Shown: piece after piece, positions 54,434-63,439 of the stretch | Numbering within the stretch: the stretch's first letter is position 1 | Layout of the letters: each line of letters opens with the position of its first letter | Assembly (NCBI GenBank): GCA_049317525.1 | Contig: JBMOIC010000004.1 | Span: 1 to 64,000 of the forward strand | Direction of reading: 5' to 3' | Length of the DNA: 64,000 bases | Origin: UBA961 sp049317525 | Lineage (GTDB): Bacteria > Bacteroidota > Ignavibacteria > Kapaibacteriales > UBA961 | Notes under the pieces: generated by a model | The model's input: the letters and a program-made list of their open reading frames with translations, nothing else | Database searches by the model: none | What the model was told of the DNA's origin: nothing | Position numbers and translations under genes: made by a program

Positions 54434-55396
54434 ATGAAAAAAGCATTAACTGTTTCTTATACTGGTATGTGGGCATTTATTGAATCTGCCCTTGGCAATA
54501 TTTTACATGCTGCCAAAATACCCTTTAGAGGCATGTTTATGACTGCATTTTCATGTTTTTGCATAGAACATATTGCCAAGAATAATAAAGGATTTTCACA
54601 TAATATTCATTCATTAGGTTCTGTATTATTAATTAAAGCAATTGCTTCTCCTCATTCTCCTATTGGCGCATATATAGCAGTTTCTTTTCAGGGAATTGTG
54701 GGATTATGGATATATAATTCAACGTTTTCACCATTTAGATTATACCTTTTTAATTGTATTGCTCAAGTAGAAACTGCCCTTCAAAGAATAATAGGAATTG
54801 CCTTTACTTTTGGATTTATTCCCTATGTAGTATTACAGACACATCAAAAAAATGAATTGATTTCATGGTTTCAATCTTATAATGTGGCTCATTATACATA
54901 TATACTTTCACTTCTTTATATAGCTTTACATCTATGTGCAGGTATAGTATTTCCCTTTATGATATCTACTTATGGAGCTTTATCTCCAGAACAAATGCAA
55001 CCTTTTATTGAAAGCTATACGGAAATTTCCGAACAAAATAATACAAATAGCAAGAAGAAATCACTACAAGTATTATTGATAAGGGGATGTATTCTAAGTG
55101 TGATATATATATCTACTTATACGCTATTATCTGAAAATATACCTTCATTTCTATATTCTTTGATTATCAGTATAGTATCTATAGCTTTCTTATTATTGGT
55201 AATATATCCAATGTTCGCTATAATTATCGATAGATATATTAGAAAGAACATACATAAAGAATATAAGATAATAGATATAATGGATGAAGTTCAGGGTTTA
55301 AAGCAACTGTTTATCGTATATACCAAAAACAATAGATCTCAAAATTTCATTATAAAATCAATACATTTTATTAGAATGCTTATAAGTTTAAAATAA
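54434..55396 (+). CDS. Integral membrane protein of unknown function
   Basis: This 320-residue protein has about seven to eight transmembrane helices, for example GMWAFIESALGNIL, MTAFSCFCIEHI, IGAYIAVSFQGIVGLWI and IIGIAFTFGFIPYVV. The segments IPFRGMF and ASPHSPIGAYIAVSFQGIVG look like a conserved core. I recall similar unnamed proteins in other Bacteroidota. The layout of short polar loops and small-residue helices recalls substrate-binding ECF S-components, but I would not assign it. A long polar loop with NNTNSKKKS at about 197-206 leads to a second helix bundle. It starts one base after the DUF2723 stop and ends just before a terminator-like hairpin. Confidence 0.72.
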   Translation: MKKALTVSYTGMWAFIESALGNILHAAKIPFRGMFMTAFSCFCIEHIAKNNKGFSHNIHSLGSVLLIKAIASPHSPIGAYIAVSFQGIVGLWIYNSTFSPFRLYLFNCIAQVETALQRIIGIAFTFGFIPYVVLQTHQKNELISWFQSYNVAHYTYILSLLYIALHLCAGIVFPFMISTYGALSPEQMQPFIESYTEISEQNNTNSKKKSLQVLLIRGCILSVIYISTYTLLSENIPSFLYSLIISIVSIAFLLLVIYPMFAIIIDRYIRKNIHKEYKIIDIMDEVQGLKQLFIVYTKNNRSQNFIIKSIHFIRMLISLK

Positions 55397-55424
55397 AAAA
55401 CCCAATACATGGGCATGTATTGGG
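55395..55424 (-). terminator. Strong rho-independent terminator ending the parAB/porQ operon
   Basis: A 10- to 11-bp perfect stem (55401-55411 with 55414-55424) has a very short loop. On the minus strand it is followed by TTTTTT (55395-55400) and more T residues. It lies 25 bp past the stop codon of the 135-residue gene (55450). It also abuts the stop codon of the plus-strand membrane protein at 55396, so the convergent genes are separated there, although no T run is present on the plus strand. Confidence 0.9.
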
Positions 55425-55449
55425 TAATGAAACTACGTAGATAATTATC

Positions 55450-55857
55450 TTATTTTTTAGGATTAGCAGCAATAATGATAGTATCTATAAATCGCTTATA
55501 TCTTTCGGCATCAGCACCATTTAGGGTTGCTCTTTGCAAAAAACTAAGTAATACTTGTGCTTGTTGAACTTTAAAATCAATTGATAATAATTCTGTAATT
55601 GGTTTATTTTCTTTTTGTGCATTCACAACAGGATTTATCAAAAGACTCTTCACCTCAAGTAAGGCATCAACTTCTGAACCTTTTAACTCAATTTTATCTA
55701 ATAATTGAATGATAAAAATTATCTCTGAAATAGGAAATGATGGTTTTATCGTTTGCTGTTGTTGTTGCGGTTGTTGAGCACAAAGTGTATAGGAAGTACC
55801 CATATGCACAAAACACATACAAAGTAAGATCAATGAAAACGAAATTGCTGATTTCAT
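55450..55857 (-). CDS. Small secreted protein of unknown function
   Basis: This 135-residue protein has a signal peptide (about 1-27, ending in TLCAQ) followed by a poly-glutamine stretch (QQPQQQQQ, about 28-35) and then a helical body of about 95 residues (LLDKIELKGSEVDALLEVKSLL and following). I recognise no domain. It lies 15 bp downstream of porQ and immediately before a strong terminator, so it is probably a periplasmic accessory of the same operon. A coding gene is likely because of the signal peptide and operon context. Confidence 0.65.
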   Translation of the reverse strand: MKSAISFSLILLCMCFVHMGTSYTLCAQQPQQQQQTIKPSFPISEIIFIIQLLDKIELKGSEVDALLEVKSLLINPVVNAQKENKPITELLSIDFKVQQAQVLLSFLQRATLNGADAERYKRFIDTIIIAANPKK

Positions 55858-55872
55858 AGCAATACCTAATAA

Positions 55873-56817
55873 TTATAATGAAAATTGTAAACTTAATCTG
55901 TGAAGAAAACTTTCAGTTCCAAATGTATTCATAGAATAATCAAAAAGGAAAGGCTTGGTTTTAATACCTAAACCAGCTGAAAAGCCTGATAATTTTCTTT
56001 TTCCTGCTGTACTTGAAGACGATCTAAGTACATTATCATATCCTACTCTTAAATCTAACACCTTACTAAGCGTTAATTCACCACCAATTGCAAAATTACT
56101 AAATCTATCAAAAAATACATCTGCATCATCGGCTAAATGATGTAAGCTAACATTTAATAATAATGGTAAACCTCTTAAACGATGATTTATTCCTAATCGT
56201 ACATCAACAGGTAATTTATCAGAATAACCATTAAACGTTGATAATTGGCTTCCAATATGTAATAAAGAAAAGCCAATATTTGTTCTGGATTTAGGAATAG
56301 TATATAGTAAACCAGCATCTATACCAAAAGCCATAGACCTAGCATCTGCTAAAGTAGCATAGATAAGCTTACCAGTAATACCATAGTATAAATTACTATC
56401 TAATTGATTGCTATATGTACCAGAAAATGCAATATTATTTGCAGTAAAAGCTCCAATTATTATCCCATTTTGATCTGTTTGATCAAATGTACCATAATTA
56501 GTAAATAATGCAGACAAAGCAATTCTTTCAGTTTTCAATGTATCAAAAGGCATTACATATACGGCATGTCCAGAATTTATATCTAATACATGTTTTACAA
56601 AGCTAACACTGTGTTTTTGCTTAAGCACAGACCCCAAGGTACTTGGATTTATAGCAATAACAGATGGATCATCTATGATACTAATTCCTGCACCTGATAA
56701 AGCTGCAGTTCTGGCACTTATTCCCAATTGTAGGAAATCATAAGGATTTTGTGAAATAACACAAGTATTTGAATAAAAGCATAGGATAAGAATGCTTAGC
56801 ATGAAAGTCAATTTCAT
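55873..56817 (-). CDS. porQ: Type IX secretion system protein PorQ
   Basis: This 314-residue outer-membrane barrel of the PorV/PorQ family has a signal peptide (about 1-22). It has the typical start NPYDFLQLGISARTAALSGAGISIIDDPSVIAINPSTLG, the common motif for this family, and a strand-rich barrel ending LHRLSLQFSL. PorQ helps type IX export and attachment of cargo. That fits three sorting-domain proteins in this window (18332, 39353 and 41915). Its start overlaps the thioesterase stop by 4 bp (ATGA). No other por/gld genes are in the window. Confidence 0.9.
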   Translation of the reverse strand: MKLTFMLSILILCFYSNTCVISQNPYDFLQLGISARTAALSGAGISIIDDPSVIAINPSTLGSVLKQKHSVSFVKHVLDINSGHAVYVMPFDTLKTERIALSALFTNYGTFDQTDQNGIIIGAFTANNIAFSGTYSNQLDSNLYYGITGKLIYATLADARSMAFGIDAGLLYTIPKSRTNIGFSLLHIGSQLSTFNGYSDKLPVDVRLGINHRLRGLPLLLNVSLHHLADDADVFFDRFSNFAIGGELTLSKVLDLRVGYDNVLRSSSSTAGKRKLSGFSAGLGIKTKPFLFDYSMNTFGTESFLHRLSLQFSL

Positions 56818-57287
56818 AGATATATCTCCATTAATTCATTGCCCATAGAATCTGTACTATTAGCACGTATTGTATCTATAAATAATGCGGGAGGGCGAAT
56901 TGGTTTTTTGCTTATTGTATCGATAAAAGTATGCAAGGTATATCCCTCAGAAATAATGCTTTTATCCTTTTTAATTGAATAGTGAATTCTTAATAATAGG
57001 CCACGTTCGAAACTACATCTAGTATCTATAGAAAGAACATCATCATAATACGCAGGAGATTTATATGAAATAAAGGCTTCAATTACAGGTAATTGAGCGC
57101 CATGTTTTTCTAAATCTGCATATGGTAATTGTAAAGCTCTTAGTAATTCAGTTCTTCCTATTTCGAAATATGTTAAATAATTCCCATTGTATACAATACC
57201 CATTTTATCTGTATCTGCATATAATACCCTTACTTGTGCAGTATGATATACTTTGAGAGAATCTGATAAACCTTTATTCATATTCAC
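56814..57287 (-). CDS. Acyl-CoA thioesterase (YbgC/4HBT hotdog family)
   Basis: This 157-residue hotdog-fold protein has the family signature VRVLYADTDKMGIVYNGNYLTYFEIGRTE (residues about 19-47). Its Asp near position 26 is equivalent to the catalytic Asp of 4-hydroxybenzoyl-CoA thioesterases. YbgC-type enzymes hydrolyse short acyl-CoA or acyl-ACP. The gene abuts parB (stop to start with no gap) and overlaps porQ by 4 bp, so it lies in a tight multi-gene unit. The acyl substrate is not determined. Confidence 0.9.
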   Translation of the reverse strand: MNMNKGLSDSLKVYHTAQVRVLYADTDKMGIVYNGNYLTYFEIGRTELLRALQLPYADLEKHGAQLPVIEAFISYKSPAYYDDVLSIDTRCSFERGLLLRIHYSIKKDKSIISEGYTLHTFIDTISKKPIRPPALFIDTIRANSTDSMGNELMEIYL

Positions 57288-58202
57288 TTAATCCACTTTA
57301 ATGATGTCTAATAATCTTTGTAAATCATCAAAAGAATAAAAATCAATATGAAGAGATCCTTGTTCATTAGAAGATACATGTATTTTCACTTGAGTAGCAA
57401 AATGATCTCTTAATGTATCTTCTATGGATAAGATTGCGGGGTTTGCTTTAGTAGAAATTGGATGATTACTTTTTTTACCTTTAGCAGAAATTGTATCAGA
57501 TGACTTTGATGCATCTTTGATGATTTCTTCTGTTTTTCTAACAGAATAATCATGCATTATAATTTCTTGACATAACTGTATTTGATCCTCTGGATTTGAC
57601 AAACCAAGGAGTGCTCTTGCATGGCCATTGGAAATAGCATGCAAAGCCAATTGCTGTTGAACAATTGATGGAAGTTTTAATAATCGTAAATAGTTAGAAA
57701 TAGTGCTTCTATTTTTACCCACTTTTTGAGCTATTAAATCTTGACTTAAAGAACATTCATCGATAAGTAATTGATACCCCATTGCAATTTCTATATCATT
57801 AAGATTTTCTCTTTGAACATTTTCTATTAATGCCAATTCGATCATCGCTTCATTAGAAGTAATATCTAAAATATAGGCAGGTATTTTATCTAAACCAGCT
57901 TCAATCGATGCTCGAATACGGCGTTCGCCAGATATTAATTCATAACCATCATGTTGTCTGCGAACAGTAATTGGTTGAATAACTCCATGTTCTTTAATGG
58001 ACTTAGATAATTCAGCCAAAGCAATAGGATCGAACATGATTCTTGGTTGAAATCGATTTGTTCTTACTTTGGTAATATCAACTAATGCAATAATTCCACT
58101 GTCATATCCATTATCATCTGATACAATGGATGTAAATCCTTTTTGTATCGCAGATGGAATCAATGCACCCAAACCTTTTCCAAGACCTAATTGAGTTTTC
58201 AT
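57288..58202 (-). CDS. parB: ParB-family chromosome partition protein
   Basis: ParB/Spo0J binds parS sites and, with CTP, loads onto DNA for chromosome segregation. The ATG at 58202 gives about 304 residues, starting MKTQLGLGKGLGALIPS, the usual ParB N-terminus. It has the GERRIRA box in LISGERRIRASIEAGL, the ENVQRENLNDIE motif, a helix-turn-helix (LIAQKVGKNRSTISNYLRLLKLP) and a C-terminal dimerisation region. It follows parA by a single base. No canonical parS (TGTTTCACGTGAAACA) is visible in the window. Confidence 0.95.
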   Translation of the reverse strand: MKTQLGLGKGLGALIPSAIQKGFTSIVSDDNGYDSGIIALVDITKVRTNRFQPRIMFDPIALAELSKSIKEHGVIQPITVRRQHDGYELISGERRIRASIEAGLDKIPAYILDITSNEAMIELALIENVQRENLNDIEIAMGYQLLIDECSLSQDLIAQKVGKNRSTISNYLRLLKLPSIVQQQLALHAISNGHARALLGLSNPEDQIQLCQEIIMHDYSVRKTEEIIKDASKSSDTISAKGKKSNHPISTKANPAILSIEDTLRDHFATQVKIHVSSNEQGSLHIDFYSFDDLQRLLDIIKVD

Positions 58203-58203
58203 A

Positions 58204-58989
58204 TTAATTACTTTCAGGAACGATAAATCCATTTTTAATGAGAATTTCTTTTGCTAATTCTAAATAGTTCAATGCTCCAGAGCTAAATGCATCGTATAAA
58301 AGAATTGGTTTGCCATGACTAGGAGATTCTGATAAGCGTACATTTCTATTTATCAGGGTATTGAACACTTTATCTTCAAAATGTTTTTTTACTTCTTGAA
58401 CAACCTGATTCGATAAGCGAAGTCTACTATCATACATAGTTAATAAGATACCCTCTACATCTAATAAAGGATTTAGATGCTGTTTTACGATAGAAATAGT
58501 GTTTAATAATTGTCCTAAACCTTCTAAAGCATAATATTCACATTGCACTGGAATCAATACAGAATGTGCTGCCGTTAAGGCATTTAATGTCAGAATTCCT
58601 AAGGATGGAGGGCAATCAATAATCACAAAATCATAAATATCAGCAAGTGAATGCAATACATTCTTTAAAATATAATCGCGATCTTGCATTGATATCAATT
58701 CGATTTCTGCACCAACTAAATTGATATGAGATGGCAATACATATAAATGTGGCATTTCACAAGGTAGCATAGCATTCTGTATAGGAATTTTACCAGCTAA
58801 AACTTCATAAATTGTTGAAGCTACTGTATTAGTATTGATGCCTAAACCATTAGAAGCATTAGCTTGTGGGTCCATATCTATTAAAAGCACAGTATGCTCT
58901 GCAGCAGCTAAAGATGCAGCTAAATTCACGGATGTTGTTGTTTTTCCAACGCCCCCTTTTTGATTAGCAACTGCGATAATTTTTGACAT
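58204..58989 (-). CDS. parA: ParA/Soj chromosome partition ATPase
   Basis: This ATPase works with ParB to move origin regions. The 261-residue protein has the deviant Walker A KGGVGKTTT (11-19) with the signature lysine, IDMDPQANAS (about 38-47), VIIDCPPSLGILTLNAL, and the LSESPSHGKPI segment near the C-terminus. The length is typical of chromosomal ParA. It precedes parB with a one-base gap and follows the NUDIX gene by 7 bp. Confidence 0.97.
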   Translation of the reverse strand: MSKIIAVANQKGGVGKTTTSVNLAASLAAAEHTVLLIDMDPQANASNGLGINTNTVASTIYEVLAGKIPIQNAMLPCEMPHLYVLPSHINLVGAEIELISMQDRDYILKNVLHSLADIYDFVIIDCPPSLGILTLNALTAAHSVLIPVQCEYYALEGLGQLLNTISIVKQHLNPLLDVEGILLTMYDSRLRLSNQVVQEVKKHFEDKVFNTLINRNVRLSESPSHGKPILLYDAFSSGALNYLELAKEILIKNGFIVPESN

Positions 58990-58996
58990 AATATTC

Positions 58997-59554
58997 CTAA
59001 ACTTCAGGTATAAAACCGATGCTTAACCAATAATGAAGAAATGCATTTAACACTAAAGAATGTTGTATCATTCCAGAACGAATAAGTTCAGGAACCTGTT
59101 GAATTGGTATCAGAACTGTTTCAATATCTTCATGAGCATCAAAAGATATTTTGGATTTTAGCTGGCAATTTGTCCAAAGAAAACAATAACAAATATTATT
59201 CATAAATGCTGGATTTGGTTCTATCTCTGCTAATAAAACAGAGTCTCCGGTTCCTGCATATCCTGTTTCTTCAATACATTCTCTTTCTGCTGCTTGATAT
59301 GGTTGCTCGCCTTTATCTATCAATCCGCCTGGAATTTCTAAAGAGATATCATCTTTTCCATGCCTGTATTGTCTTACAAAAACAACTTCACCATCTGATG
59401 TTAAGGGAATAATATTTACCCAATCAGGTGATTCCAACACTACAAAATCGCTATTAGTTGATGTATCTGGATGTTTTCTTGTTACAATATGAGAAGAAAA
59501 GATTTTATAATCATGTTTACTACGCGCTGCTACGGTTTTCCATTTTGATATCAT
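58997..59554 (-). CDS. NUDIX hydrolase (ADP-ribose pyrophosphatase-like)
   Basis: This 185-residue protein has the Nudix box GLIDKGEQPYQAAERECIEETGY (about 76-98, GX5EX7REUXEEXGU) with all catalytic glutamates. The N-terminal part has the YRHGKDDISLEIPGG segment typical of NudF/ADP-ribose pyrophosphatases. Substrates are nucleoside diphosphates linked to a second moiety, probably ADP-ribose. It lies between the CDGSH gene (1-bp gap) and parA (7-bp gap). The precise substrate is inferred from the family. Confidence 0.88.
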   Translation of the reverse strand: MISKWKTVAARSKHDYKIFSSHIVTRKHPDTSTNSDFVVLESPDWVNIIPLTSDGEVVFVRQYRHGKDDISLEIPGGLIDKGEQPYQAAERECIEETGYAGTGDSVLLAEIEPNPAFMNNICYCFLWTNCQLKSKISFDAHEDIETVLIPIQQVPELIRSGMIQHSLVLNAFLHYWLSIGFIPEV

Positions 59555-59555
59555 A

Positions 59556-59810
59556 TTATGCTTCTTGTGGAGGAGTTAATGATCTATGGCTTCCATCGCA
59601 AAAAGGTTTCTTTTCACTTAATTTACATGTACACCAACCACATATTTTTTTATTTTCTATGGTTGTTTCTAATGGAGAAAATGAACTACCTTTATGTGAT
59701 CCATCACAAAATGGTTGATTTTTAGACTTCCCACAAGTGCACCACCAATAAGTGCCAGGTTCCATTTCTAATTTTATTGATGAATATCCGCCGATTTCTG
59801 GTTTTTCCAT
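59556..59810 (-). CDS. Tandem CDGSH iron-sulfur domain protein
   Basis: This 84-residue protein has two CDGSH motifs. Both match C-x-C-x2-[ST/K]-x3-P-x-C-D-G-[S]-H: the first in CTCGKSKNQPFCDGSH and the second in CTCKLSEKKPFCDGSH. Each binds a 2Fe-2S cluster through three Cys and one His. Such small proteins are thought to act in redox or iron-sulfur transfer. It fits the size of bacterial two-domain CDGSH proteins and lies 12 bp downstream of argS and one base before the NUDIX gene. It is probably cytoplasmic, with no signal peptide. Confidence 0.93.
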   Translation of the reverse strand: MEKPEIGGYSSIKLEMEPGTYWWCTCGKSKNQPFCDGSHKGSSFSPLETTIENKKICGWCTCKLSEKKPFCDGSHRSLTPPQEA

Positions 59811-59822
59811 GTGTGTAATTCC

Positions 59823-61469
59823 TTACATTTTTTCTGGTGATGAAATGCCAAGAATGGCTAGTCCATTGTGAATAACTGTCTTGGTTATTAAAGCAAGATT
59901 AATTCTAGCTTGACTTATATTATGTTCTTCGCCTATGATTCTGCAATCATGGTAAAATGAATGAAATGCAGATGCTGTTTCTCTTAAATATTCTGCTATA
60001 ATTTGTGGCTCCATAGCATGTGCAGCTTTTAAGGTAGACTCTTCAAATCTTGATAATGCTGTTATCAGAGTTAATTCTGCAGGTGCTGTTAAAAAGCGTA
60101 ATGGAGCATCTAAATTCGGTATTAATTCTTTATCTGCCGCATTAGATATCATCGAACAAATTCTGGCATGTACATATTGCAAATAGTATACTGGATTTTT
60201 ATCATTTTGTTCTCTTGCTATATTTAAGTCAAATTCTAATTGAGTTTGAGCTCCGCGCATGATAAAAAAGAAGCGTACGATATCTGGACCAACTTCATCA
60301 ATTAATTCATCTAAAGTATAACTTTTACCAGATCGCTTAGACATCTTTACTTGCTCCCCATTTTCCCATAAGGTAACAAATTGATAAATAAGAACTTTAA
60401 GCTTTTTGATATCATAATCTAAAGCCTTTAAAGCGGCTGTTACATCTGGAATTGTAGCAATATGATCTGCACCAAAAATATCAACAATAATATCATAATT
60501 TCTTTCGAATTTATTTCGGTGATATGCTATATCAGGTAATCTATATGTTGGCTCACCTGTTTGCTTTACAATAACTCTATCGGTTAACGATTCATCAATA
60601 CGTGAGAAGTTAAACCAGGTTGCTCCATCTTTTTGATAGCTTAATCCTTTTGTTTTCAACTCATTAAGCAAATTGTCAATAGTGCCATCATGATATAATG
60701 AATCTTCATTGAAATATGTATCTTGATGAATTTTCATATTCTTCAATGTATTCAATATTGATGAAAAGCACCATTCTTCTCCAATTTTCCTGAAAGAAGA
60801 TAAAATTTCATCAGATGGATCGGTATATTCTGATCCATATAAATCAATAGCCTTTTGCGCAATATCTTTGATATAATCACCATGATATCCATCTTCTGGG
60901 AAGGGATACTCTGGTGTACCGCATAATTGACGATATCGTGCAAATATTGATTTTGCAAGCATATTCATTTGATTACCAGCATTATTAAAATAGTATTCTC
61001 TGGTTACCTTATAACCAGCCCATTCTAATAAATTTGCAATCGTATCACCAATAGCCGCATTTCTACCATGCCCAAGATGTAATTTACCTGTTGGATTAGC
61101 ACTAACATATTCTACATTAGCTGATTTTCCTTTGCCATACTCTGTTTTTCCATAATCATTCCCTTTAAGGCGTATCGATTCAATTACATGATGAAATAAA
61201 GCTGGTTTTGCATAAATATTGATAAATCCGGCACCTGCAATTTGTACAGACTCTACAATATCATCTTCAAATACTAAAGCATTGATGATATCTTGAGCAA
61301 TATCTGCAGGTTTCCTTTTTAGATGTCTTGCTAAAGTCATGGCTATATTTGTAGATAAATGGCCATGTTCAATTGTTTTTGGTATTTCAAAGACAAGAGG
61401 AACAATATTATGTGCATGAATAGAAATCAATGCTTTTTCGAATACTGGCGCAATTAATACATGCATCAT
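59823..61469 (-). CDS. argS: Arginyl-tRNA synthetase
   Basis: ArgS charges tRNA-Arg with arginine. The 548-residue class I synthetase has the HIGH-type motif in NPTGKLHLGHGRNAAIGDT (near residue 130) and the KMSKS-type motif VKMSKRSGKSYTL. The C-terminal anticodon-binding domain starts around 420, with YYLQYVHARICSMI. The start is either of two adjacent ATGs. The size is slightly short but in the normal bacterial range. It lies 3 bp after rsfS and 12 bp before the CDGSH gene. Confidence 0.97.
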   Translation of the reverse strand: MMHVLIAPVFEKALISIHAHNIVPLVFEIPKTIEHGHLSTNIAMTLARHLKRKPADIAQDIINALVFEDDIVESVQIAGAGFINIYAKPALFHHVIESIRLKGNDYGKTEYGKGKSANVEYVSANPTGKLHLGHGRNAAIGDTIANLLEWAGYKVTREYYFNNAGNQMNMLAKSIFARYRQLCGTPEYPFPEDGYHGDYIKDIAQKAIDLYGSEYTDPSDEILSSFRKIGEEWCFSSILNTLKNMKIHQDTYFNEDSLYHDGTIDNLLNELKTKGLSYQKDGATWFNFSRIDESLTDRVIVKQTGEPTYRLPDIAYHRNKFERNYDIIVDIFGADHIATIPDVTAALKALDYDIKKLKVLIYQFVTLWENGEQVKMSKRSGKSYTLDELIDEVGPDIVRFFFIMRGAQTQLEFDLNIAREQNDKNPVYYLQYVHARICSMISNAADKELIPNLDAPLRFLTAPAELTLITALSRFEESTLKAAHAMEPQIIAEYLRETASAFHSFYHDCRIIGEEHNISQARINLALITKTVIHNGLAILGISSPEKM

Positions 61470-61472
61470 TAT

Positions 61473-61970
61473 TTACTTATCCTTTGTATATCCACTACTT
61501 TGCTCTGCATATCGTGCAGGAATTCTTCGATTATTCTGTAAATCGTTAAGTAATGCAGTTTTAGCAGTTTTATTCATCTTTACTGCTTTACTTTCTTGAA
61601 GTGTATAAAAATCTGCTTCACTCCATAATTTTTCTAATCGATAAAAATCTCTTGCATCTTTATGAAATACATGAACTACCACATCAAAATAATCTAGGAT
61701 AACCCATTGTTTAGCATCCCATCCTTCGGATTTTGGAAGGCCTTGTCCAGCATCTTTTCCTGCTCTTTCCATTCCAGCAGATACAGCATCAACTTGAACT
61801 TCTGATAAACAAGAACATAGAACAAAATAGGTTGCCGGGGCACCTTCTACATCTGTTAGATCAAAGATCAAAATATCTTCAGCTTTTTTATCTTCTACCG
61901 CTCTAGCACAATATAAAGCATAAGCTTTGCTATGGGCAGCGTCTCTTTTTCTTTCAGTTTGAACTGACAA
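61473..61970 (-). CDS. rsfS: Ribosome silencing factor RsfS (TTG start)
   Basis: RsfS blocks joining of ribosomal subunits under nutrient stress by binding L14. The family core is visible: AEDILIFDLTDVEGAPATYFVLCSC (about 34-57), DAVSAGMERAGKDAG, the WVILDYFDVVVHVFHKDARDFYRLEKLWSEAD segment near 87-120 and a charged C-terminal tail. At 165 residues it is longer than the usual 105-130 because of that tail. The start is a TTG at 61970 with GGAG seven bases before it, the only plausible start. It lies between gpmA and argS. Confidence 0.93.
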   Translation of the reverse strand: MSVQTERKRDAAHSKAYALYCARAVEDKKAEDILIFDLTDVEGAPATYFVLCSCLSEVQVDAVSAGMERAGKDAGQGLPKSEGWDAKQWVILDYFDVVVHVFHKDARDFYRLEKLWSEADFYTLQESKAVKMNKTAKTALLNDLQNNRRIPARYAEQSSGYTKDK

Positions 61971-61990
61971 AATAACTCTCCAAATAATAT

Positions 61991-62006
61991 AGCAGTAATA
62001 ACTGCT
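61991..62006. other. Small intergenic hairpin between gpmA and rsfS
   Basis: AGCAGT and ACTGCT (61991-61996 and 62001-62006) form a 6-bp stem with a 4-base loop in the 42-bp gap. No T run follows on the minus strand, so it is not a standard terminator. It may mark mRNA processing, or be of no consequence. Confidence 0.3.
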
Positions 62007-62012
62007 GAATAA

Positions 62013-62627
62013 TCAATCATTCAATTGTTCTTTATGTAAAACCTTTAAGGTTTCATGTTCTAATGTATACACAATAGGTATAGCAGTTGGAATATTAAGC
62101 TCTAAAATATCTTCTTTAGACATCTTATCTAATTCGGCTATTAATGCTCTTAAAGAATTTCCATGAGCAGTAATAAGCACATTCTTTCCTTTTTGTAATT
62201 CAGGAATAATAGATTCATGAAAATATGGCAAAACTCTTTCTTGTGTCATCTTTAATGATTCTCCATTTGGCGGTGCTATATCATAGCTTCTTCTCCATAC
62301 TTTCAGTTGATCTGATCCATATTCCTTTCCAATATCATCCTTATTTAAGCCTTGTAGATCTCCATAATGTCTTTCATTAAGTTTTTCTGATCGATATGTA
62401 GGAATAGATTCAATACCAGCTTGTTTTAATGCGATTTCTGCAGTTCTTATTGCACGCATAAGTACCGAAGTAAAAACGATATCAATTGGATATTTCTGTA
62501 AAATATCTCCTGCATGTGTAGCTTCAATTTCGCCTTTTGCAGTTAAATCTATATCAACCCAACCTGTAAATTTATTTTCCAGATTCCATTGGGATTGGCC
62601 ATGTCTTAATAGTATTAAATAAGGCAT
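62013..62627 (-). CDS. gpmA: 2,3-bisphosphoglycerate-dependent phosphoglycerate mutase
   Basis: This enzyme interconverts 3- and 2-phosphoglycerate in glycolysis. I chose the ATG at 62627 because the protein then begins MPYLILLRHGQSQWNLENKFTGW, the family's normal start; the longer reading overlaps the enoyl-CoA hydratase gene. It has the phosphohistidine RHGQ, LNERHYGDLQGLNKDD and VLITAHGNSLRALI, with the second catalytic His. It appears slightly short at 204 residues. It lies 16 bp after the enoyl-CoA hydratase stop. Confidence 0.95.
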   Translation of the reverse strand: MPYLILLRHGQSQWNLENKFTGWVDIDLTAKGEIEATHAGDILQKYPIDIVFTSVLMRAIRTAEIALKQAGIESIPTYRSEKLNERHYGDLQGLNKDDIGKEYGSDQLKVWRRSYDIAPPNGESLKMTQERVLPYFHESIIPELQKGKNVLITAHGNSLRALIAELDKMSKEDILELNIPTAIPIVYTLEHETLKVLHKEQLND

Positions 62628-62643
62628 ATAAATAATAGTATAA

Positions 62644-63432
62644 TTATGAATTATTCCATGTAGGTTTTCTTTTTTCAATAAAGGCTTTCATTCCTTCTTT
62701 TTGGTCTTCACTTGCAAAAAGCATATAAAAATTCTTGCGTTCAAATTCTAAGCCTGCTTCTAAGGTTGTACTATAGGATTTTAGTACCGATTCTTTTATA
62801 AGCCTTATAGCAATTGGGGCTTTAGATGCTATTTCTGTGGCTAAAGCAATTGCTTCTTGCAGATAGCCTGAAACAGGTACAACTCTATTAACTAAACCTA
62901 ATCTCCACGCTTCATAAGCAGAAATCATGCGTCCGGTTAATGCCATTTCCATTGCTTGTGCTTTACCTACTATTCTAGTTAGTCTTTGGGTTCCACCTGC
63001 TCCTGGCATTACTCCAAGATTAATTTCTGGTTGACCAAACTGTGCAGTTTCGCTAGCAATTAACATATCACAATGCATAGCTAATTCGCATCCACCACCA
63101 AGTGCATATCCAGAAATTGCACCAATGAGGGGTTTTTTTAAGAGTCTAATTTTTTCCCATCTTGAGAATTGATCTCTTTCTAGCATGTCAATTGTTCCTG
63201 CATCAGACATTTCAGTAATATCTGCGCCAGCAGCAAATGCTTTATCACTTCCATGAATAATCATGCATCTAATATCTGATTGATTATCAAAATATTGTAA
63301 AGCATCTACAATTTCAATCATGGTTTGTAAGCTTAAGGCATTTAGTACTTCGGGTCTATTTAATTGTACAATTCCTATACCTGGTTTAGGAATATATGTT
63401 TTAATACATGTGTATGTATTCATTGTGTTCAT
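62644..63432 (-). CDS. Enoyl-CoA hydratase/isomerase-family protein
   Basis: The crotonase-fold enzyme acts on acyl-CoA, most often hydrating enoyl-CoA in fatty acid oxidation. The 262-residue protein has GIGIVQLNRPEVLNALS, the oxyanion-hole loop FAAGADITEM (about 71-80), ISGYALGGGCELAMHCDML, and the catalytic glutamates in FGQPEINLGVMPGAGGTQRL. Both glutamates expected for a hydratase (one in GGGCELA, one in QPEINLGV) are present. An alternative start three codons inside (ATG at 63423) exists. It lies 7 bp after the truncated transporter. Confidence 0.9.
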   Translation of the reverse strand: MNTMNTYTCIKTYIPKPGIGIVQLNRPEVLNALSLQTMIEIVDALQYFDNQSDIRCMIIHGSDKAFAAGADITEMSDAGTIDMLERDQFSRWEKIRLLKKPLIGAISGYALGGGCELAMHCDMLIASETAQFGQPEINLGVMPGAGGTQRLTRIVGKAQAMEMALTGRMISAYEAWRLGLVNRVVPVSGYLQEAIALATEIASKAPIAIRLIKESVLKSYSTTLEAGLEFERKNFYMLFASEDQKEGMKAFIEKRKPTWNNS

Positions 63433-63439
63433 AAAATAT

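Noticed and set aside
55439..55450. Palindrome AGATAATTATCT at the end of the 135-residue gene
   Set aside because: It overlaps the stop codon and is short and AT-rich; the adjacent GC-bearing hairpin is a better terminator.
57288..58989. parS site near parAB
   Set aside because: I searched by eye for TGTTTCACGTGAAACA and close variants across the window; the few CACGTG-containing spots (for example near 48706 and 32325) lack the flanking match. parS may lie outside the window.
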